The notes below the pieces were generated by a model, which was not told where the DNA came from, searched no databases, and saw only the letters and a program-made list of their open reading frames with translations. A stretch of DNA of 11,482 nt. Source: Helicobacter sp. Its GTDB lineage: Bacteria > Campylobacterota > Campylobacteria > Campylobacterales > Helicobacteraceae. Below are positions 7,692-11,482 of this stretch, piece by piece. Location: the NCBI GenBank assembly GCA_029264655.1, contig JARHZY010000114.1:1-11482 (forward strand). Direction: 5' to 3'. Each line of letters begins with the position of its first letter. The first letter of the stretch is position 1. The translations under genes and the position numbers were made by a program.

Positions 7692-8807
7692 ATGAAAAAG
7701 ATATATCAAAAACATAAATATCATGCCAAAAAAAAAGAGACTTATAAGCAAGAAAATCTCACAAAAAATACAATTACGCTTGAAGATGTAGAATACAATG
7801 AAGCTACAATACAGACGACTTTGGGTTTAGGAGATACACAATCTTTACTCAATCTCTTGCATGAGTTGATTTTGCAAAGTTATAAGATTGAAAAGGAATT
7901 TAAAGATTTTAAGGTTTTAATTGAATCTGTTTTAGAAATGATTCCCCAAGCAGTTATTGTATTTAATGAAAATGGTAGTCTATTTTATCAAAATAAAAAA
8001 GCAAGCAATCTAAAAGGATTGCTTGATATTGATTTAAATTTCACAACAGAATTTGAAGTAAAAATAGATAACAATGTCTATCTTATGCAAAGCTCCAAGA
8101 TTTCACATAAACAAATTATAACTGCTACAAATATTACAGAACAAAAACGACAAGAAAGACTTGCAAGTATGGGGCAAGTAAGTGCGCATTTAGCACATGA
8201 AATTCGTAATCCAATTGGTTCGCTTTCATTACTTGCTGGTGTATTAAGCAAACGTGTAGATGCACAGAGTATGGAAATCGTAGATGAGATGAAAAAGTCT
8301 ATTTGGCGTGTTGAACGTATTATTAAAAGCACATTGTTATTTTCAAAGGGTGTGCAAGCAAATAAACAAAAACATGTATTTGCTGATTTTAAACAAAGTT
8401 TAGAGCAAGTTATAGGCGAATATGGTTATACAAAAGAAATTGATATTGCTTTTGAAATAACACATGATATACTTTATGTGGATTTTTCACTTTATGAAAT
8501 TGCTTTACATAATATGCTTTGTAATGCTATTGATGCAATAGAAGAGGGTGAATGCGAACGTGGCGAAATTCGCATTTGTTTCTTTAGAGAGCAAGATATG
8601 TTATTATGTCGGATTTATGATAATGGCAAAGATATTGAAGATATTGGCTCACTCTTTGAAGCTTTCAAAACAACAAAGCTTAAGGGGCATGGTTTGGGCT
8701 TAGCATTAAGCCAACAAATTGCTTTAGCACATGATGGCGAATTATGTGCAAATGATACAAATGGGAAATTTTTCGAAATACGCATACCAATTTATCAAGA
8801 TGAATAA
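7692..8807 (+). CDS. flgS: Flagellar two-component sensor kinase FlgS
   Basis: A 371-residue soluble histidine kinase without membrane segments, as expected for FlgS. In Helicobacter and Campylobacter, FlgS senses the flagellar export apparatus and phosphorylates FlgR to switch on sigma-54-dependent hook and rod genes. A PAS-like sensing region covers about 75-150 (MIPQAVIVFNENGSLFYQNK). The dimerisation helix has the H-box LASMGQVSAHLAHEIRNP with His169, then RVERIIKSTLLFSKG. The ATPase domain shows the N-box NMLCNAIDAIEEGE (Asn278), DNGKDI at 310 (Asp310, Gly312) and KGHGLGLALS at 331-340. The start was set at ATG 7692: GGAGGA (7676-7681) lies 10 nt upstream, and the alternative TTG at 7674 overlaps that site. 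It is the last gene of the operon beginning near 5156. The name rests on remembered similarity of the H-box region to Campylobacter FlgS. Confidence 0.88.
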   Translation: MKKIYQKHKYHAKKKETYKQENLTKNTITLEDVEYNEATIQTTLGLGDTQSLLNLLHELILQSYKIEKEFKDFKVLIESVLEMIPQAVIVFNENGSLFYQNKKASNLKGLLDIDLNFTTEFEVKIDNNVYLMQSSKISHKQIITATNITEQKRQERLASMGQVSAHLAHEIRNPIGSLSLLAGVLSKRVDAQSMEIVDEMKKSIWRVERIIKSTLLFSKGVQANKQKHVFADFKQSLEQVIGEYGYTKEIDIAFEITHDILYVDFSLYEIALHNMLCNAIDAIEEGECERGEIRICFFREQDMLLCRIYDNGKDIEDIGSLFEAFKTTKLKGHGLGLALSQQIALAHDGELCANDTNGKFFEIRIPIYQDE

Positions 8808-8846
8808 ATATAGCATTCCATTTTCTCGCTATGAGCTTTATTATTG

Positions 8847-8870
8847 TATATAAAATTGAAGTTTTATATA
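8847..8870. repeat. Perfect 9-bp inverted repeat after flgS
   Basis: TATATAAAA (8847-8855) and TTTTATATA (8862-8870) flank a TTGAAG loop, 40 bp after the flgS stop. The stem is all A/T and no T-run follows, so it is not a classical terminator, though its position at the end of the operon fits a 3'-end structure. Confidence 0.4.
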
Positions 8871-9343
8871 AAACTACCCATAATGATTAAAGTTTATATT
8901 GCTTACTATGTTGTATATAGTGTTGCTTGATATATAATAAGATAAAATATTATTACATTATTGGTCTATTTAAACGCTGAAATTATTAGCATTTTATTCT
9001 ATGCTTACTCTTAATTTATAATATTAAAGTTGTGTTATAAAATTTATTATAATATATTCCTAGCTAAGGTTTTAATAAATCTAATATGATAAGATAAAAT
9101 ATGATTTATTTTATTAAAAATTCATTTTTAACGCAAAGCATAAAAGTTCTATGTATTATATAATAAGCATACATTAATCTCTTTTGTAATTTTGTTCAAT
9201 TTATTTTATCTGTAGATTTAATAATGCTAAAAGTGATTCATTAAGTAATTTAATATGCAAGCTAATGTAAGCATTAAGCACTGCGTGTGAGCGTATTATC
9301 AATAAAGTAAAATTATAAGTAAAGTATTGTTTTTAAGATAAAT

Positions 9344-9386
9344 ATCAATGTAGAATGTATAGTTTTATTCTATACAATTCATTGAT
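9344..9386. repeat. Imperfect 43-bp inverted repeat
   Basis: Outer arms ATCAATG (9344-9350) and CATTGAT (9380-9386) and inner arms TGTATAG (9356-9362) and CTATACA (9370-9376) flank a 7-nt loop, with a small internal loop. It lies 77 bp beyond the gap stop codon and in reverse could fold at the end of the gap transcript. Confidence 0.5.
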
Positions 9387-9462
9387 GGGCATAAAAGCTT
9401 CTAATGCTTTTTAGTGTTTTAACTGCATATTACTTTTATAAAAATAATAGGTTTGTATATAT

Positions 9463-10446
9463 TTATTTGTATTTGTGTATGAAAGCTGCCATATCTAGGA
9501 TTCTGTTTGCATAACCACTTTCATTATCATACCATGCCATAATTTTTAGCATATTACCAACTTGCACACTCAAGTCTTTTGCTACAATACTACTATATGT
9601 GCTTCCTAAAAAATCACTACTTACACGATATTGCGTATCAAGTGTAAGTATTTGTTGCATGCTACCATGTGCATAAGATTCTAAAAGTGCGTGTATGGAA
9701 TGTAAATCCGCTGTTTGTTTGAGGTAAAAGTTAAGGTCAGCCATAGATACATCAATAACTGGCACACGCACACTTTGCCCATGTATTTTACCCTCCAATG
9801 CTGGCAAAACTCGTTTTAAACCAATAGCTGCTCCTGTGGTAGTTGGGATAATGTTATTTGCTGCTGCCCTTGAACGTCTTTTATCGCTTCTGTGTGCATT
9901 GTCAAGGAGGTTTTGATCGTTTGTATAACTATGGATTGTAGTCATTGTTGCACTCACAATCCCATAATGTTTATCTAAAATAGCACAAATAGGTGCAATG
10001 CAGTTTGTTGTGCAAGATGCATTTGAAATAATAGATTCCCCATGATAATCTAAATGATTAACACCAAAGACAAAAGTTTTTGTATCATCTTGTGGAGGGG
10101 CTGAAATAATAACTTTTTTTGCTCCTTTTTGTAAATGGTGTTTGACAGATTCTGTAGTAAGGAATTGCCCACTTGATTCAATAACAATATCAACTTCACC
10201 AAAATGAATATCTTTTGGATTTTGGTAATTGCTTAATTGGATTGTTTGATCGCATAAAGATAATATGCCATCTTGTGCTTTGATATTACCCTGCAATGTT
10301 CCATGTGCACTATCAAATTCGATAAGATATGCTAGAATATCCCACTTTGCAATATCATTAAGAGCTTTAATGGTATATCCGCGTTTTATTGCTTGGCGTA
10401 AAATCGTGCGTCCCATTCTACCAAGACCATTGATTCCAAGTGTCAT
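9463..10446 (-). CDS. gap: Glyceraldehyde-3-phosphate dehydrogenase
   Basis: A 327-residue phosphorylating GAPDH, converting glyceraldehyde-3-phosphate to 1,3-bisphosphoglycerate in the cytoplasm. The Rossmann fold starts with GINGLGRMGR (4-13). Asp31 in ALND at the end of the second strand favours NAD over NADP. The active site is SNASCTTNC with Cys145, and His172 in TIHSYTNDQ completes the catalytic pair. The phosphate-binding TTTGAAIG (202-209) and the C-terminal WYDNESGYANR are intact. The length is normal. Helicobacter species can carry two GAPDH genes, so which paralogue this is cannot be told here. It is transcribed away from the relic-bearing region, with no operon partner in the window. 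GAGG seven bases upstream of ATG serves as ribosome site. Confidence 0.96.
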   Translation of the reverse strand: MTLGINGLGRMGRTILRQAIKRGYTIKALNDIAKWDILAYLIEFDSAHGTLQGNIKAQDGILSLCDQTIQLSNYQNPKDIHFGEVDIVIESSGQFLTTESVKHHLQKGAKKVIISAPPQDDTKTFVFGVNHLDYHGESIISNASCTTNCIAPICAILDKHYGIVSATMTTIHSYTNDQNLLDNAHRSDKRRSRAAANNIIPTTTGAAIGLKRVLPALEGKIHGQSVRVPVIDVSMADLNFYLKQTADLHSIHALLESYAHGSMQQILTLDTQYRVSSDFLGSTYSSIVAKDLSVQVGNMLKIMAWYDNESGYANRILDMAAFIHKYK

Positions 10447-10479
10447 ATTCCAACCTCAATAGGAGCTAAATTTCTTGAG

Positions 10480-10485
10480 ATTATA
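10480..10485 (-). promoter_or_regulatory. Probable -10 box for gap
   Basis: A perfect TATAAT on the minus strand (preceded by AGGC), placing the transcript start near 10473 and giving a 26-nt leader with GAGG before the ATG. Confidence 0.55.
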
Positions 10486-10567
10486 GCCTATTTTTTTAGT
10501 ATTTACAATAAAACATAAGAATGTATAAATACTTTCAGAATCTATAAAGCCTATTTAATATTATTGT

Positions 10568-10688
10568 ATGATAGTTTGGGCTAAAATAGATTATAATGTT
10601 TTGGATATTATATCAAATAGAATTATTAATGAAGTTAAAGGTATTAACTATGTGGTAAACAAGTGATTTTTCATTAATATGGGATGGA
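10568..10688 (+). pseudogene. guaA: Remnant of the 3' end of guaA (GMP synthase)
   Basis: Codons from 10568 to 10663 read MIVWAKIDYNVLD then IISNRIINEVKGINYVV-Asn-Lys before TGA. RIINEVKGIN-x-VV is the characteristic near-terminal motif of glutamine-hydrolysing GMP synthase, and the preceding Met-x-x-x-Trp-Ala-Lys resembles the family's MTADWAK. The family ends VVYDIS-NK-PPATIEWE; here YDIS is missing (12 nt), Asn-Lys follows VV directly, and after a one-base shift the sequence reads DFSLIWD, aligning with PATIEWE. Arg before VV is Tyr. The remaining 450 or more residues of GuaA, including the amidotransferase and ATP-pyrophosphatase domains, are absent: only about 120 bp separate this stub from the gap start. 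It is therefore a deletion remnant with a frameshift. The comparison is from memory of the family ending and was not aligned computationally. Confidence 0.7.
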
Positions 10689-10962
10689 TATAATTTGATA
10701 GATACGATGAGCAGAATCGTTGAAGTTAAGTAGGAAGTGTCTATCATGGTAGAACTATATCTTTTAATATAAGCGATATTATGATATAGCATATATAATA
10801 TTTAAGTTGTATTAAGAAGATAAAATAAATACCATATATAAAGAAAATACACAAGTATATACGAGACAAAGAACATAAAATTTTTATATTCTAGTTAAGA
10901 GTAATAAAAAATTATAGTTTTAATTATTTAAAATTAAAAGTTACTAAGAATACATTTTTTAT
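10689..10962 (+). other. Gene-free stretch after the guaA remnant
   Basis: Nothing recognisable is encoded here. Frames are broken every few codons on the plus strand. It holds an inverted repeat at 10696-10746 and short A/T palindromes (for example around 10918-10938). It is probably decayed sequence left by the same deletion that removed guaA. Confidence 0.5.
10696..10746. repeat. Inverted repeat downstream of the guaA remnant
   Basis: TGATAGATAC (10696-10705) pairs with GTGTCTATCA (10737-10746), 10 bp with one G-T pair in RNA, around a 31-nt loop that could itself form a small ACGAT/ATCGT hairpin (10704-10708, 10716-10720). It begins within about 10 bp of the expected guaA end, so it may be the old guaA 3' structure. 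Confidence 0.4.
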
Positions 10963-10968
10963 TATAAT
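10963..10968 (+). promoter_or_regulatory. Probable -10 box for the small acidic ORF
   Basis: A perfect TATAAT, with the transcript start expected near 10975 and AAGGAG following at 10988. The arrangement of -10, short leader and ribosome site matches the other promoters in the window. Confidence 0.5.
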
Positions 10969-10987
10969 GCCACACAAATAATGTAAT

Positions 10988-10993
10988 AAGGAG
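10988..10993 (+). promoter_or_regulatory. Ribosome binding site pointing to an ATT start
   Basis: A perfect AAGGAG followed by six bases and then ATT at 11000. No ATG, GTG or TTG lies in frame until 11126, which has no ribosome site. Confidence 0.5.
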
Positions 10994-10999
10994 ATTCTA

Positions 11000-11290
11000 A
11001 TTAAAACATATTACCTCCCCCCAAATTTATATACTCTTTTAGTCTTTGATAAAAAGCATTTTAATGGTAAAATAATCATTGCGGATTATATATATGGACT
11101 GCAAGAGATATTACAACATGAGAAAATGGAGTTTTATGATGATCCTAGTGATTTTCAAGGCGGGGATTATTGGGATGAAGATAGTGATTGCGATGAGGAT
11201 TATACCCTAGATAAATGGGTAGAAGACCAAACAAAAGAACTAAGAGATTTCATTGAAGCTTTAGAAGATTTTGTATGCACAAAACATTAA
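11000..11290 (+). CDS. Small acidic protein of unknown function, apparent ATT start
   Basis: I do not recognise this protein. The frame is open from 10982 and ends at 11288-11290. With ATT at 11000 as start it gives 96 residues beginning Met-Lys-Thr-Tyr-Tyr-Leu-Pro-Pro-Asn-Leu-Tyr, then LLVFDKKHFNGKIIIADYIY (a beta-like opening) and a helix GLQEILQHEK. A very acidic section follows at about 45-69 (DDPSDFQGGDYWDEDSDCDED), then a helical tail LDKWVEDQTKELRDFIEALE. Support for a real gene is the TATAAT at 10963, AAGGAG at 10988 with good spacing, protein-like composition throughout, and a hairpin after the stop. ATT is a very rare start, so it may be weakly expressed or a gene disabled by an ATG-to-ATT change. 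Starting at the in-frame ATG 11126 leaves only 54 residues. It could be an antitoxin- or immunity-like acidic protein, but nothing proves that. Confidence 0.5.
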   Translation: MKTYYLPPNLYTLLVFDKKHFNGKIIIADYIYGLQEILQHEKMEFYDDPSDFQGGDYWDEDSDCDEDYTLDKWVEDQTKELRDFIEALEDFVCTKH

Positions 11291-11305
11291 GGGTGAGTGG
11301 CTTAA

Positions 11306-11322
11306 TAAGATAGGTTATCTTA
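11306..11322 (+). terminator. Terminator-like hairpin after the acidic ORF
   Basis: TAAGATA (11306-11312) and TATCTTA (11316-11322) form a perfect 7-bp stem with a GGT loop, 16 bp after the stop codon and followed by ATCTTTAT. The T-run is interrupted and the stem is weak, so termination is plausible but not certain. Confidence 0.4.
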
Positions 11323-11421
11323 ATCTTTATGTGAAGCTGTTGTGAAATAGTTCAAGTTTCAGTATATAGAATCTAATTTTATTTTAGTAGAATTTTTTAT
11401 TAATATATAGTCAATATAATC

Positions 11422-11482
11422 TTGGAAGCTATTTTAGATTCTGTGTTTTCATTTCTTATTGGAATCTCACTTTTATTTGCTT
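11422..11482 (+). CDS. Possible start of a membrane protein, cut by the window edge
   Basis: From TTG at 11422 the plus strand is open to the window end and reads EAILDSVFSFLIGISLLFA after the start, a typical first transmembrane helix. TATAAT at 11415-11420 is almost touching, so it could be a promoter only for a later start or for a leaderless mRNA, and no ribosome site is visible. The opposite strand is also open over 11402-11480 and would read as a charged C-terminus. Only about 20 codons are visible, so this is weak. Confidence 0.22.
   Translation, partial: MEAILDSVFSFLIGISLLFA

Larger units (their letters stand above)
8808..9462. other. 655-bp gene-free AT-rich stretch
   Basis: No credible gene is visible on either strand; stops are frequent and no frame with a ribosome site exceeds about 40 codons. 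It holds a perfect 9-bp inverted repeat near flgS, a 14-bp direct repeat ATAAGATAAAATAT (8937-8950 and 9089-9102), and a longer imperfect inverted repeat at 9344-9386. It could be a decayed gene or an untranslated spacer; I could not match it to anything. Confidence 0.6.

Noticed and set aside
9201..9323. 40-codon minus-strand frame with a helix-like sequence in the empty stretch
   Set aside because: It has no standard start or ribosome site and resembles nothing I know; chance is likely in such AT-rich DNA.
10613..10747. 44-codon minus-strand frame
   Set aside because: It has no ribosome site and is antisense to the better-supported guaA remnant.
10918..10938. TTTTAATT/AATTAAAA palindrome upstream of the acidic ORF
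   Set aside because: It is composed only of A/T in an almost pure A/T region, so it is not distinguishable from chance.
11017..11022. Run of six C in the acidic ORF as a phase-variation tract
   Set aside because: Contingency C-tracts in Helicobacter are usually clearly longer, and the alternative frames here stop at once and offer no better start.
11291..11370. tRNA-like words (GTGGCTTAAT, GTTCAAGTTTC) after the acidic ORF
   Set aside because: No acceptor stem, anticodon arm or D-arm can be paired in the right places.

Overview
The window looks like chromosome from a very AT-rich campylobacterotal bacterium, most likely a Helicobacter. The evidence is an LPP20-type lipoprotein, a FlgS-type cytoplasmic histidine kinase, a ybaB gene followed by a PDZ-protein gene, short leaders with TGnTAnAAT-like -10 boxes, and strongly A/T-ending codon use. 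I see no insertion sequence, prophage, tRNA, rRNA or CRISPR array. All calls come from reading the sequence and from remembered family features; no database search was run.

Layout. Positions 1-1489 hold divergent lpp20 (-) and purU (+). rodA (-, 1576-2715) converges on purU and diverges from topA (+, 2842-5136) across a short two-way promoter region. From 5141 to 8807 runs a tight plus-strand operon: a degenerate panD (5211-5626), ybaB (5629-5931), a secreted PDZ-domain protein (5944-7647) and flgS (7692-8807). A 655-bp gene-free AT-rich stretch with inverted repeats follows. gap (-, 9463-10446) comes next. To its right is a decayed zone with a remnant of the guaA 3' end (about 10568-10688), a small acidic ORF that can only begin at a non-standard ATT codon (11000-11290), and at the very edge the possible start of a membrane protein.

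How the genes relate. Most intact genes are core housekeeping: one-carbon metabolism (PurU), cell elongation (RodA), supercoil relaxation (TopA), nucleoid binding (YbaB), glycolysis or gluconeogenesis (Gap), flagellar regulation (FlgS) and envelope (LPP20, PDZ protein). The unexpected content is gene loss. panD (beta-alanine for pantothenate) has lost its self-cleavage Gly-Ser and is frameshifted, and guaA (GMP synthesis) survives only as a mutated C-terminal stub. Both suggest reductive evolution in a host-adapted lineage, or replacement by copies elsewhere in the genome. I did not find a convincing new multi-gene system. The best leads are the two relics, the ATT-start acidic ORF, and a rodA start that is probably TTG rather than the upstream GTG.
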